Below are positions 22,712 through 31,429 of a stretch of DNA of 64,000 bases, one piece after another (the stretch's first letter is position 1; each line of letters opens with the position of its first letter). The stretch comes from Pedobacter suwonensis. GTDB taxonomy: Bacteria; Bacteroidota; Bacteroidia; Sphingobacteriales; Sphingobacteriaceae. Location of the stretch: NCBI RefSeq assembly GCF_900111825.1, contig NZ_FOJM01000004.1, positions 246,197-310,196 on the forward strand, in the 5' to 3' direction. The notes beneath the pieces are model-generated. The model made no database searches and was not told where the DNA came from. It worked only from the letters and a program-made list of their open reading frames with translations. The translations under genes were made by a program, and so were the position numbers.

Positions 22712-23512
22712 ATGCCGCTCCAAACAGGACATCTTTTATTTATCGCACTCCTTTCGCTTATAGCCTGCTGTTTTATCATGGCTATGGTTTGGAGTTGGGC
22801 GAAGAAAATCAAAAACGCAGGTGTGGTTGATGTTTTTTGGGCACTGAATTTTCCCGTAATCACCGTCATTACATTTTTTTTATCTGAGGGCTACGAACCC
22901 CGGAAGATTTTAATCTGTGGGATGTTTCTACTGGCTGAGTTACGTTTAGGTGTTCATCTTTGGCAACGTGTTATTGGTCATCTGGATGAAGAAGAAGGAA
23001 GGTATGTACAGTTGCGTAAAGAATGGGGAGACAAAGCCGATCGAAATTTCTTTGTCTTTTTTCAATTTCAGGCCATATCAAATGTCATACTGGCCATTCC
23101 ATTTTTTATCATCACCGCCAATCATTCGCAGGCTATTTCCTTTTTTGAGTATGCAGGTGCATTGGTTTGGGTAATCGCATTTTTTGGAGAAATGATTGCC
23201 GACAGACAACTTGCGGCCTTTAAAAAAGATCCGCTTAATAAAGGCAAAGTATGCGACACCGGTTTGTGGTACTATAGCCGTCACCCGAACTATTTTTTTG
23301 AATGGCTAACCTGGATAGCTTATTTCATTTTTGCGCTGGCATCGCCATGGGGAATTCTGGCTATTATTAGCCCGGCGGTGATTTTGTACTTATTAACGAG
23401 GGTTACCGGCGTTCCGAATAACGAAGAACAAAACCTAAGGAGCAAACCTATAGCTTATAAAAGATATCAGGAAACAACGAGCGCTTTTTTTCCGTGGAGT
23501 AAAAAGAGGTAA
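22712..23512 (+). CDS. DUF1295 family membrane protein (steroid 5-alpha-reductase-like)
   Basis: The 266-aa protein from the ATG at 22712 has about seven membrane segments and the DUF1295 motifs NAGVVDVFWALNFPV, LGVHLWQRVIGHLDEEEGRY and DTGLWYYSRHPNYFFEWLTW near the C-terminus, which in related reductases/isoprenylcysteine methyltransferases binds the cofactor. Homologues are found next to cyclopropane-synthase-like genes in many bacteria, suggesting a role in modified fatty acids. The start upstream at 22637 would add 25 residues without matching membrane topology. It is followed by a CFA-type methyltransferase gene. Confidence 0.85.
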   Translation: MPLQTGHLLFIALLSLIACCFIMAMVWSWAKKIKNAGVVDVFWALNFPVITVITFFLSEGYEPRKILICGMFLLAELRLGVHLWQRVIGHLDEEEGRYVQLRKEWGDKADRNFFVFFQFQAISNVILAIPFFIITANHSQAISFFEYAGALVWVIAFFGEMIADRQLAAFKKDPLNKGKVCDTGLWYYSRHPNYFFEWLTWIAYFIFALASPWGILAIISPAVILYLLTRVTGVPNNEEQNLRSKPIAYKRYQETTSAFFPWSKKR

Positions 23513-23657
23513 AATGGAAAATGTGATATGGATAAGGTCCATGCAAACTGCAAATCCATCAACCGTTTCACATCGTACATTAACCTAAACCTTAAATCAT
23601 ACATTTTTATTACACGTAAACCTTCAACCTTACAACCTTTAACCTTCCAACCTCAAA

Positions 23658-24686
23658 ATGTGGTACGATAAACTTTTAGAAAACGACAAACTTCCGGATA
23701 CGGCCTTGCGTATAGGCATTAGAAAATTGTGCAAACAGCGCCTGGATGATGAAACGCTGGGCAATGAAGAATTGCAGCAGGAAAAATTTATGGACCTGGT
23801 TGCAGAGCTGAAGCAATCGCCTATTGCGGTAAATACTGCTGATGCGAATGAACAGCATTACGAGCTTCCAACCGAATTTTTTCAGTACTGTTTAGGCAAA
23901 AACTTAAAATACAGTAGTGGTTACTGGAAACCTGGCGTTAAGGATATTGATACTTCGGAAGAAGATATGCTGGCATTAACCTGTAAAAGGGCCGATTTAC
24001 AAAACAGACAGAATGTTTTAGAATTGGGCTGTGGCTGGGGGTCGCTGTCGCTGTATATGGCAGCTAAATATCCTGAAAGCACATTTACCGTGGTATCTAA
24101 CTCTGCTACACAAAAAATCTTCATTGATGAAACGGCGAAGCAACGCGGAATCCAAAACCTAACGGTTTTAACTGCCGATATGAATACGTTTACCATTGCC
24201 GATACATTTGACCGGGTGGTTTCGGTTGAAATGTTTGAGCACATGCGCAACTATAAATTTTTGCTTAACAAGGTGGCCTCATTTATGAAACCTGATGGAA
24301 AGCTGTTCGTACATATTTTTACGCACAAAACCCTGGCTTACAAATTTGAAGTGATTGACGAAACCGACTGGATGAGCAAATACTTTTTCACCGGCGGGAT
24401 TATGCCATCCAACCATTTGTTCTTCTACTTTAACGACGACCTTAAAATTGATAAACATTGGGTGGTAAATGGAACTAATTATGGCAAAACGGCTGAAGCC
24501 TGGTTAAGCAATATGGATAAGCATAAGAAGGAAATCATGCCAATTTTCGAAACGACTTACGGGAAAGATCAGGCGGTGAAATGGTGGGTATATTGGAGGT
24601 TATTTTACATGTCATGCGCAGAACTTTTTAATTACAACAAGGGAAACGAATGGATGGTATGCCATTATTTGTTTGAAAAGGTTTAA
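23658..24686 (+). CDS. Cyclopropane-fatty-acid synthase-like SAM methyltransferase (copy 1)
   Basis: The 342-aa cytoplasmic protein has the CFA-synthase pattern EQHYELPTEFF (residues 65-75) and YSSGYW (85-90), then the SAM motif VLELGCGWGSL (120-130), the acidic VLTADMNTF and SVEMFEHMRNY. CFA-type enzymes transfer a methyl group to the double bond of phospholipid acyl chains to give cyclopropane or methyl-branched chains. It lacks the extra N-terminal domain of E. coli Cfa. It differs clearly from the second copy at 27049, so the two probably carry out different methylations. It is followed after a repeat by the FAD enzyme. Confidence 0.88.
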   Translation: MWYDKLLENDKLPDTALRIGIRKLCKQRLDDETLGNEELQQEKFMDLVAELKQSPIAVNTADANEQHYELPTEFFQYCLGKNLKYSSGYWKPGVKDIDTSEEDMLALTCKRADLQNRQNVLELGCGWGSLSLYMAAKYPESTFTVVSNSATQKIFIDETAKQRGIQNLTVLTADMNTFTIADTFDRVVSVEMFEHMRNYKFLLNKVASFMKPDGKLFVHIFTHKTLAYKFEVIDETDWMSKYFFTGGIMPSNHLFFYFNDDLKIDKHWVVNGTNYGKTAEAWLSNMDKHKKEIMPIFETTYGKDQAVKWWVYWRLFYMSCAELFNYNKGNEWMVCHYLFEKV

Positions 24687-24695
24687 TGCAGATAC

Positions 24696-24758
24696 GTCAC
24701 CCTGAACTTGATTCAGGGTCTTTCTAAATGATGCTGAAATAAATTCAGCATGACGATT
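24696..24758. repeat. GTCACCCTGAA...CAGCATGACGA intergenic repeat unit
   Basis: Two small hairpins (CCTGAACTTGATTCAGG and GCTGAAATAAATTCAGC) framed by GTCACCC and ATGACGA. The same unit occurs at 3889, 41303 and partly at 52250. Confidence 0.7.
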
Positions 24759-24774
24759 AATCAAATCTATCACA

Positions 24775-26019
24775 ATGAAAACACTCGCCATTATTGGCTC
24801 AGGAATAGCAGGCATGGGTTGTGCCCATAAACTGCAACATCAATATGATCTTACGATTTTCGAAGAAGCAGATTATATTGGCGGACATACCAATACGATA
24901 ACGCTTGAAGAGGATGGTAAACCCATTTATCTGGATAGCGGCTTTATGGTTTTTAACTATCAGACTTATCCAAACCTGACAGAGATGTTTGCAGAGATTG
25001 ACGCACCCGTAATGAAGACAGATATGTCTTTTAGCGTGCAGTTTCTCCCCAAAAAGTTAGAATATAGCGGCTCAAGCTTGAATCATCTTTTTGCCCAGCG
25101 GAAGAATTTATTCAATATTCCGTATTTAAAAATGTTGATGCAGATTAACCGTTTCAACAAACAAAGTGTAGAAATTTTAGATAAGCCTGAATACCAGGAT
25201 TATTCGATCGGGCAGTTTTTTAAGGAATTTGGCTACAGTGGCGATATGCTCTGGCAATACCTCATCCCAATGAGTGCTGCGGTATGGAGCGCACCGATGG
25301 AACAGATTCTGGATTTTCCGGCAGTCACCTTGATCCGTTTCTTCAAAAATCATGGTTTTTTAGGTTTGAATACCCAGCATCAATGGTATACATTGCAAAA
25401 CGGTAGTCAGGCTTACCGTGAAAAACTGATTGCCCCGTTTCGCGACAGAATTAAGATCAATACCAAAATTGTAGCGGTAAAACGGTTGGAGAATGGTAAA
25501 GTTGAAGTAGAAAACCAAAAAGGTGAGAAATTGGAATTCGATAAAGTAATTATGGCCAGCCATGCCGACCAGACTTTTGAGATCGTAAAAGATAAAACAG
25601 CGCTGGAATCTGAATTGCTTTCCAACTTTAAATACCAGTTAAACAAAGCTGTTGTGCATACTGATGAGAAGCAGATGCCTGAAGCCAAACTGGCCTGGAG
25701 CAGCTGGAATTACCGTGTAGAACAGCAAGGTGATAAGTTATTGCCAAGTACTATTTATTGGATGAACAATTTACAAGGTGTTTCTGAAAAGCAGAATTAC
25801 TTTGTTTCCATTAATCCCACCGAAACGTTAAATCGAGATAGGATTATCAAAGAAATTGACTACCATCATCCATTGTTTGATGTTCCGGCAATGCAGGCGC
25901 AGGAGCATTTGCACAGGCTAAATGAAACCGGTCCTGTTTATTATTGCGGAAGTTATTTTAAATATGGTTTTCATGAAGATGCTTATAAGAGTGCGGTGGA
26001 TTTGTGTGGGATGATGTAA
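24775..26019 (+). CDS. FAD-dependent amine-oxidase-like oxidoreductase (COG2907 type)
   Basis: The 414-aa flavoprotein begins with the dinucleotide-binding motif IIGSGIAGMGCAHKL (residues 6-20) and FEEADYIGGHTNTI, then LDSGFMVFNYQTYPNLTEMF, and ends with YYCGSYFKYGFHEDAYKSA, which binds the flavin in this family. This subgroup lies with CFA-type methyltransferases and DUF1365 genes. In Rhodobacter sphaeroides a flavoprotein of such a cluster is, to my knowledge, the desaturase UfaD, which makes a methylated diene fatty acid during furan fatty acid synthesis. The protein here is in the expected position; activity is inferred. No membrane segment apart from the Rossmann core. Confidence 0.82.
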   Translation: MKTLAIIGSGIAGMGCAHKLQHQYDLTIFEEADYIGGHTNTITLEEDGKPIYLDSGFMVFNYQTYPNLTEMFAEIDAPVMKTDMSFSVQFLPKKLEYSGSSLNHLFAQRKNLFNIPYLKMLMQINRFNKQSVEILDKPEYQDYSIGQFFKEFGYSGDMLWQYLIPMSAAVWSAPMEQILDFPAVTLIRFFKNHGFLGLNTQHQWYTLQNGSQAYREKLIAPFRDRIKINTKIVAVKRLENGKVEVENQKGEKLEFDKVIMASHADQTFEIVKDKTALESELLSNFKYQLNKAVVHTDEKQMPEAKLAWSSWNYRVEQQGDKLLPSTIYWMNNLQGVSEKQNYFVSINPTETLNRDRIIKEIDYHHPLFDVPAMQAQEHLHRLNETGPVYYCGSYFKYGFHEDAYKSAVDLCGMM

Positions 26020-26038
26020 CGGATATCTCTTAAAATAC

Positions 26039-26125
26039 GTCATTTCGACTGGAGTGCAACGCAGTCGAGAAATCTTGCCAGATAGATCTCTCCATTTCGC
26101 TGCACTCCAGTCGAGATGACGACTT
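26039..26125. repeat. Long imperfect inverted repeat containing GTCATTTCGACTGGAGTGCA
   Basis: CGTCATTTCGACTGGAGTGC (26039-26058) is inverted as GCACTCCAGTCGAGATGACG (about 26103-26122). The internal part pairs as well (GAGAAATC against ... TCCATTTC). A related but shorter version is at 62386-62423. Non-coding; it lies between the FAD enzyme and DUF1365. Confidence 0.7.
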
Positions 26126-26225
26126 TTCTTTTTAACGATCTATTATAAAAAATTCTTCGCTGCGCTCAGAATGACAGCACGTTAAGAATGATAAATCATC
26201 ATAAATTTTGTAAATTGTAATATTA

Positions 26226-27038
26226 ATGCAAATCAACTCATCTATCTACACCGCAAAAGTCATGCACCACCGCCTGGCGCCCAAAAAACATTCCTTTTGG
26301 TATAGCGTGTATATGTTTTATATCGACCTGGATGAATTGGATCTGTTGGATAAAAAGTTGCGCTGGTTCAGCAGGAATAAATTTAACCTTTTTTCTTTTC
26401 GTGATTCGGAGCACCTTCAGTTACCAAAGGAAAATCCCGATCAAACCAAAAACGCACGTCAGCATGTAGAAAGTTATTTAAAGGAAAATGGTATTGATGG
26501 TAGCAGACTTAAAATAAAACTGCTTACCAACCTCAATGTGCTGGGTTACAACTTCAATCCTGTTTCCTTTTATTATTGCTTTGACGAGCAGGGCAATCCG
26601 GTTTGTTGTGTGGCCGAAATCAGCAACACTTACCGGGAAATGAAACTTTTTTTCTTTGGAAAAGACGAATTGCATGGGGATACCTTTACCAAAATCACTA
26701 CTAAATATTTTTATGTTTCACCGTTTATTGACCACGACGATGCTTTCGATTTTAAGTTGAGGGTTCCGGCTGATAAACTTGATATCAAAATTGACGATAT
26801 AGATAAGCAGGGCAATCGCTTTTTTATCAGTACTTTGACAGGAGAAAAGAAGTCATTAACCAACACGGCTTTGCTTCGTTATTTTTTTTCTATCCCCTTC
26901 ATTCCATTGCAGATCATGGGCATGATCCACTGGCAGGCCTTCAAACTTTGGATTAAAAAAATACCTTTTCATCCAAAAGCCGAAAACCCTGAATTGCAAC
27001 GTAACGTATATAAACCCTACAAACCACAAATTAAATAG
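26226..27038 (+). CDS. DUF1365 family protein
   Basis: The 270-aa protein has the DUF1365 pattern YTAKVMHHRLAPKKHSFWY at the start, DLDELDLL, LTNLNVLGYNFNPVSFYYCF (residues about 99-118), VAEISNTYREMKLFFFG and KYFYVSPFIDHDDAFDFKL. The function of the family is not broadly established. In alphaproteobacteria a member lying in the furan fatty acid cluster is, to my knowledge, UfaO, thought to insert an O2-derived oxygen into the acyl chain. The C-terminus has a hydrophobic segment (IPFIPLQIMGMIHWQAFKLWI) that may attach it to the membrane. The next gene follows after only 10 bases, so the two are co-transcribed. Confidence 0.85.
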   Translation: MQINSSIYTAKVMHHRLAPKKHSFWYSVYMFYIDLDELDLLDKKLRWFSRNKFNLFSFRDSEHLQLPKENPDQTKNARQHVESYLKENGIDGSRLKIKLLTNLNVLGYNFNPVSFYYCFDEQGNPVCCVAEISNTYREMKLFFFGKDELHGDTFTKITTKYFYVSPFIDHDDAFDFKLRVPADKLDIKIDDIDKQGNRFFISTLTGEKKSLTNTALLRYFFSIPFIPLQIMGMIHWQAFKLWIKKIPFHPKAENPELQRNVYKPYKPQIK

Positions 27039-27048
27039 ATCAGACACT

Positions 27049-28287
27049 ATGAATACGCTTACCGCCGCCAGAACATCAAAGGGCTTTTTCGAAAGAGCAG
27101 TATTGAATGCACTTTCTAAAATGACCTTGGGCAGATTGGAACTTTCATTGCCAGGTGGCGAAACACTTGTTTTTGGAAATGGTGAACATCAAATAGAAGC
27201 GCACATACAGGTAAATCACCCTCATTTCTTTAAATCCATCGCACTTTATGGCGATATCGGTTTTGGTGAAGGCTATACCTCCGGCCTTTGGGATACCACA
27301 AATATTACCAACGTAATTAAATGGGTCATCCTGAATATTGAAAATGCACCCTCAGTAACCGGAAGTAAGGTAAATTCCATAGCGCTGAATATTTTTAAAT
27401 GGGTAAACAAAATCTACCACGTGCGCAGGGCGAATACTTTGGCCGGATCGCAGAAAAATATTTCAGAGCATTACGATCTGAATAATGATTTCTTCGCCAC
27501 TTTCCTGGATAAAACCATGACTTATTCGAGTGGTTACTTTAACCCCGATGATTTAAGTTTAGAAGACTCGCAATATGCCAAATACGATCGCCTGGCGAGG
27601 CAGTTAAAAATCAAGTCGACCGATCATGTATTGGAAATAGGAAGTGGCTGGGGTGGTAATGCCATTTTCTTGGCCAAAAACTACGGCTGTAAAGTTACTT
27701 CGGTAACCATTTCTAAGGAACAACAGAAATTAGCGATGGAACGCGTGCATGAAGAGGGATTGGCCGGTAAAGTTTCGATCATTATCCAGGACTACCGCAA
27801 AATTGAAGGTGTTTTTGACAAAATCGTATCAATCGAAATGCTGGAGGCTGTAGGACATCAATATTTGGAAACCTATTTTGAAAAATGCCAGCAATTATTA
27901 AAACCTGATGGGATTTTTGCATTTCAGGTCATTACGTCTCCTGATTGTAGGTACGATAAATTGAGAAATGGAGTAGATTGGATTCAGAAGCATATTTTTC
28001 CGGGTTCGCTTTTACCTTCGGTAGCAGCCATTAACAAAGCTGTAAATGAAACCGGTGATTTAACCATGGTTGATTTAAAAGATATGGGTTTGGATTATGC
28101 CCGTACACTTCATTTATGGTTTGTCGAATTTAACAAAAACCTGAATAAAGTAAAAGCATTGGGTTTTGATGAAACCTTTATCCGCAAGTGGAACTATTAC
28201 CTGAATTATTGTGAAGCTGCTTTTGCCATGCGGAATATTAATGTGATGCAAATGGTTTATTCCAGACCTAACAATATTTCGAGGTAA
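27049..28287 (+). CDS. Cyclopropane-fatty-acid synthase-like SAM methyltransferase (copy 2, long form)
   Basis: The 412-aa protein has an N-terminal domain (residues 1-130) with IQVNHPHFFKSIALYGDIGF and EGYTSGLWDT as in the long CFA subfamily, then NISEHYDLNNDFFATFLD (138-155), TYSSGYF (158-164), the SAM motif HVLEIGSGWGGNA (193-205), IVSIEMLEAVGHQYL and the C-terminal catalytic region VIRTLH-like YARTLHLWFVEFN. It is linked to the DUF1365 gene. This is the arrangement seen for genes that make methylated or cyclopropane lipids in many bacteria. Whether this or the shorter copy makes a cyclopropane ring cannot be read from motifs. Confidence 0.9.
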   Translation: MNTLTAARTSKGFFERAVLNALSKMTLGRLELSLPGGETLVFGNGEHQIEAHIQVNHPHFFKSIALYGDIGFGEGYTSGLWDTTNITNVIKWVILNIENAPSVTGSKVNSIALNIFKWVNKIYHVRRANTLAGSQKNISEHYDLNNDFFATFLDKTMTYSSGYFNPDDLSLEDSQYAKYDRLARQLKIKSTDHVLEIGSGWGGNAIFLAKNYGCKVTSVTISKEQQKLAMERVHEEGLAGKVSIIIQDYRKIEGVFDKIVSIEMLEAVGHQYLETYFEKCQQLLKPDGIFAFQVITSPDCRYDKLRNGVDWIQKHIFPGSLLPSVAAINKAVNETGDLTMVDLKDMGLDYARTLHLWFVEFNKNLNKVKALGFDETFIRKWNYYLNYCEAAFAMRNINVMQMVYSRPNNISR

Positions 28288-28486
28288 GGATGATGTGAAA
28301 TGGAGGATGTAAGATGGAGAAGTGAAATTCTCATCTTCCATTACACATTTTACTTCTTCCATGTTTTTTTGCCGATAAAAGTGTGGCCTTCGCCGGGTAA
28401 TTGATAGAGTTGGTGCAAAAAGTATAGCGTATTATTGTAACAAAATGCAATTTGCGCAGACTAATTAAAAAAGACAAACTCTTGAA

Positions 28487-30943
28487 ATGAAAAAACTTTT
28501 ACTATTAAGCTTTATCCTTGGTATATTTTTTAGTGCACATGCCCAGTTTCCTACTGGCGGACTTGGTGGAGCACCCAAAAAATCAACAGTTACCGGACGG
28601 ATCACGGCCACTATACTCGATTCATTAACTAAAAAGCCAATTGATTACGCAACGGTTTCTTTGATTAGTGTGAAAAACAATAAATCGGTAAACGGTGGCG
28701 TAACCGACGAAAAAGGAAAACTTACCTTACAAAATGTTTCTCCAGATTCCTATAAGCTGATGATTGGTTTTATGGGCTATAAAACAAAATCTGTTCTGGT
28801 TACCACCACGCCATCAAAACCGGATAACAATATCGGGACGATTTATATCGTGGGAACAGAAAATACTTTGGCAGATGTTCAGGTGCAGGGTACAAAGGCG
28901 GTTATCGAAAATAAAATCGACAGAATGGTTTATAATGCAGAGGCTGACGGAACAAATGCCGGTGGTGATGCAACAGATGTAATGCGTAAGGTACCCATGT
29001 TATCTGTAGATGTTGATGGAAATGTTCAGCTTCGCGGCGGTGCAGTACGCGTTTTAATTAACGGTAAACCTTCTGGTACGATGGCCAGTAGTGTTTCTGA
29101 TGCCTTAAAAATGATTCCTGCTGAGCAGATTAAAAGTGTAGAAGTCATTACCAGTCCATCGGCCAAATATGACGCTGAAGGATCAGGTGGTATCATCAAT
29201 ATCATTACCAAAAAATCGAATGCACAAGGGGTAAGTGGAACCGTAAACGCTTCTGCAGGAACACGCCAAAATAATGGTGCATTTAACTTAACAGCTAAAA
29301 CTGGCCGATTGAGCATTAATACCAGCTTGGGTACAAATTTAGCTTATGCGCAAAAATCAAGGGTACAGTTTGAAAACAATACCCGTATAGACAGTTTAAC
29401 CAAAACAACATACAACAATATTTTACAGGATGGGTACTCGAAATGGAGTCGAAATGGTTATAATGGAAGTGTTGGTGTAGATTATGATTTTAATGCTTAC
29501 AACAACCTAAGTTCTAACCTAAAATATAATAATTTTTCGAACGGAGGACCAGGTAGCGCAGATTACATCATTAATGGTGTGCCGTCTGTTAATAAAAGTA
29601 ACATGGATATGGGTTTCAGTAATTTTGACTGGAACGTAGATTATAAACATACCACCAAAAAAGAAGGCGAGGAATTTACCGTTTCCGGTCAGTTATCAAC
29701 CGGAAGAAATACTACAGCATTTCAGAACGAAATATTAGGTTCTACATTTAAGCCGATTAATAATAACAATACAGGTAAAAACAAAGAGTATACTGCACAG
29801 ACCGATTATACCTATCCATTCACCAAATCGACCATTTTAGAGGTGGGTGTTAAAGGTATTTTCAGGAATATTAGCAGTGAATTCAGCAATGAAAGTGAAA
29901 GTGATTTCGATTACGACCAAAATGTAGCATCGGCTTACGGTGTGATCAGCTTCAAATTAAGTAAAAAATTAAATTTTAAAGGTGGTTTGAGATCAGAGTA
30001 TACCAGTATTAGTTTTAACAATGAAAAAGCTGGCATACAGAAAAATGATTATTTTAACCTGTTTCCCAGTGCAATCATTTCGCAAACACTTAAAGGAAAT
30101 GCAACCTTGAAATTAAGTTATAACCGCAGGGTACAAAGACCAAGTTTATCTTACTTAAATCCGTTCCGTAACGAGAGCGATCCTTTTAATGTTAGAGAAG
30201 GACAACCTGATTTAAGTCCTGAGTTGAGCGATAATTTGGAGTTAGGGTACTCTACCTTTATTAAAGGTTCGGTAATTAATGCTTCGGTATTTTATCGCCG
30301 TACCGGTGGCGTTATTGAGAGTTCAATTAGTTCTTTTAAAGAAAATGGAGTTGATAAAACTTTAACAAGTTTTATCAACGTAGGTGTGGCCCAAACTTAT
30401 GGTGCCAATGTTTTTGCATCTTACAATCCTAAACCAAAATGGACTTTAATGACCAATCTTGGTGTAAACACATATGAGGTGAGTAATAATGTTACGGGAG
30501 TAAGTACAGGAACATTCTTGAATTATAACATATTTGGCCGTTCAGCATATGGATTTGGTAAAGGCTACAATTTTGAATTGTTTGGTGTAGTAAATTCGCC
30601 AAGAAGAACTTATCAAGGTAAAACAGATGCAATGGTGTTTTACGGGGCATCTTTCAAAAAAGATATCCTGAATAAAAAAGGATCAATTGGTATCAATACC
30701 TTGAATCCGTTTACAAGAGATTTACACATTAAAACAGTTAATAACTCTGTTACTACTAATGGTGATAAAGTTAGTACGCTATATCAAAGCACTAATATTT
30801 ATTATCCGTTACGTTCTTTTGGTGTCAACTTTAGTTATTCATTCGGTAAACTTAAATTTACAGAGAAGAAAAAGATCAAAAACGACGATATCAAGCAAGA
30901 CCAGCAACAAGGCGGTGCGATGGGTGGTGGCGTTCAGCAATAA
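28487..30943 (+). CDS. TonB-dependent-receptor-like outer-membrane beta-barrel protein
   Basis: The 818-aa protein has a signal peptide (about 1-20), a carboxypeptidase-regulatory-like domain (residues about 35-115; GRITATILDSLTKKPIDYATV), a plug-like part with VQVQGTKAVIENKIDRMVYN, ADGTNAGGDATDVMRKVPML, VRVLINGKPSGT and SVEVITSPSAKYDAEGSGGIINI, then an outer-membrane beta-barrel of the OMP_b-brl_3 type. The C-terminal tail is Gln/Gly-rich (KQDQQQGGAMGGGVQQ), which is low-complexity. No SusD partner adjoins. The substrate is unknown. A terminator follows. The 815-aa protein at 59624 is of the same family. Confidence 0.9.
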   Translation: MKKLLLLSFILGIFFSAHAQFPTGGLGGAPKKSTVTGRITATILDSLTKKPIDYATVSLISVKNNKSVNGGVTDEKGKLTLQNVSPDSYKLMIGFMGYKTKSVLVTTTPSKPDNNIGTIYIVGTENTLADVQVQGTKAVIENKIDRMVYNAEADGTNAGGDATDVMRKVPMLSVDVDGNVQLRGGAVRVLINGKPSGTMASSVSDALKMIPAEQIKSVEVITSPSAKYDAEGSGGIINIITKKSNAQGVSGTVNASAGTRQNNGAFNLTAKTGRLSINTSLGTNLAYAQKSRVQFENNTRIDSLTKTTYNNILQDGYSKWSRNGYNGSVGVDYDFNAYNNLSSNLKYNNFSNGGPGSADYIINGVPSVNKSNMDMGFSNFDWNVDYKHTTKKEGEEFTVSGQLSTGRNTTAFQNEILGSTFKPINNNNTGKNKEYTAQTDYTYPFTKSTILEVGVKGIFRNISSEFSNESESDFDYDQNVASAYGVISFKLSKKLNFKGGLRSEYTSISFNNEKAGIQKNDYFNLFPSAIISQTLKGNATLKLSYNRRVQRPSLSYLNPFRNESDPFNVREGQPDLSPELSDNLELGYSTFIKGSVINASVFYRRTGGVIESSISSFKENGVDKTLTSFINVGVAQTYGANVFASYNPKPKWTLMTNLGVNTYEVSNNVTGVSTGTFLNYNIFGRSAYGFGKGYNFELFGVVNSPRRTYQGKTDAMVFYGASFKKDILNKKGSIGINTLNPFTRDLHIKTVNNSVTTNGDKVSTLYQSTNIYYPLRSFGVNFSYSFGKLKFTEKKKIKNDDIKQDQQQGGAMGGGVQQ

Positions 30944-30966
30944 AAATTTCAATCCAAATATATATT

Positions 30967-30999
30967 AAAGTCTTTCCGTTAATTCGGAAAGACTTTTTT
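30967..30999 (+). terminator. Rho-independent terminator
   Basis: AAAGTCTTTCCG (30967-30978) pairs perfectly with CGGAAAGACTTT (30985-30996), six-base loop, followed by more T. Confidence 0.9.
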
Positions 31000-31429
31000 G
31001 CCTTTAAAGGGAAGCTACCAGCTTTCAAACAGGGCTATTGGCATATGGTTTAAAGGATCTGAGGTTGATCAGGCGGTGTAATAACTGATAATTATTTCAA
31101 TGATGATGCGTAGATAAATTAATATCCTACGCCACATGAATACGCTATGGTTTTTCGACAGTTTAGCCGAGTGATTGATCAAATTATGTCTATACTGCCG
31201 TATTGTTGGTTTTTAAAATTCTATTTAGGTGTTTATTAACTTATTTATCATTTCTAAGTGAGTTTTTACTGTTTTTGAATGCGTATTCTACTTGTTTGTG
31301 CGAGGTACGGCAATTTGTAATGTAAAAAATACTTTAAATTAGGTATTGCTGTCTGTTTTAATGCATTTTTATTTGGTTAAAAACCTATATTGCAATTAAC
31401 TAGCAATCACTATCCTAAATAATCCACAT
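31000..31429. other. Gene-free stretch upstream of the second SusC gene
   Basis: No gene or repeat family was recognised. TTTTATTTGG near 31369 is only an approximate promoter box. The long leader before the SusC start may be regulatory, but no structure was found. Confidence 0.4.
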
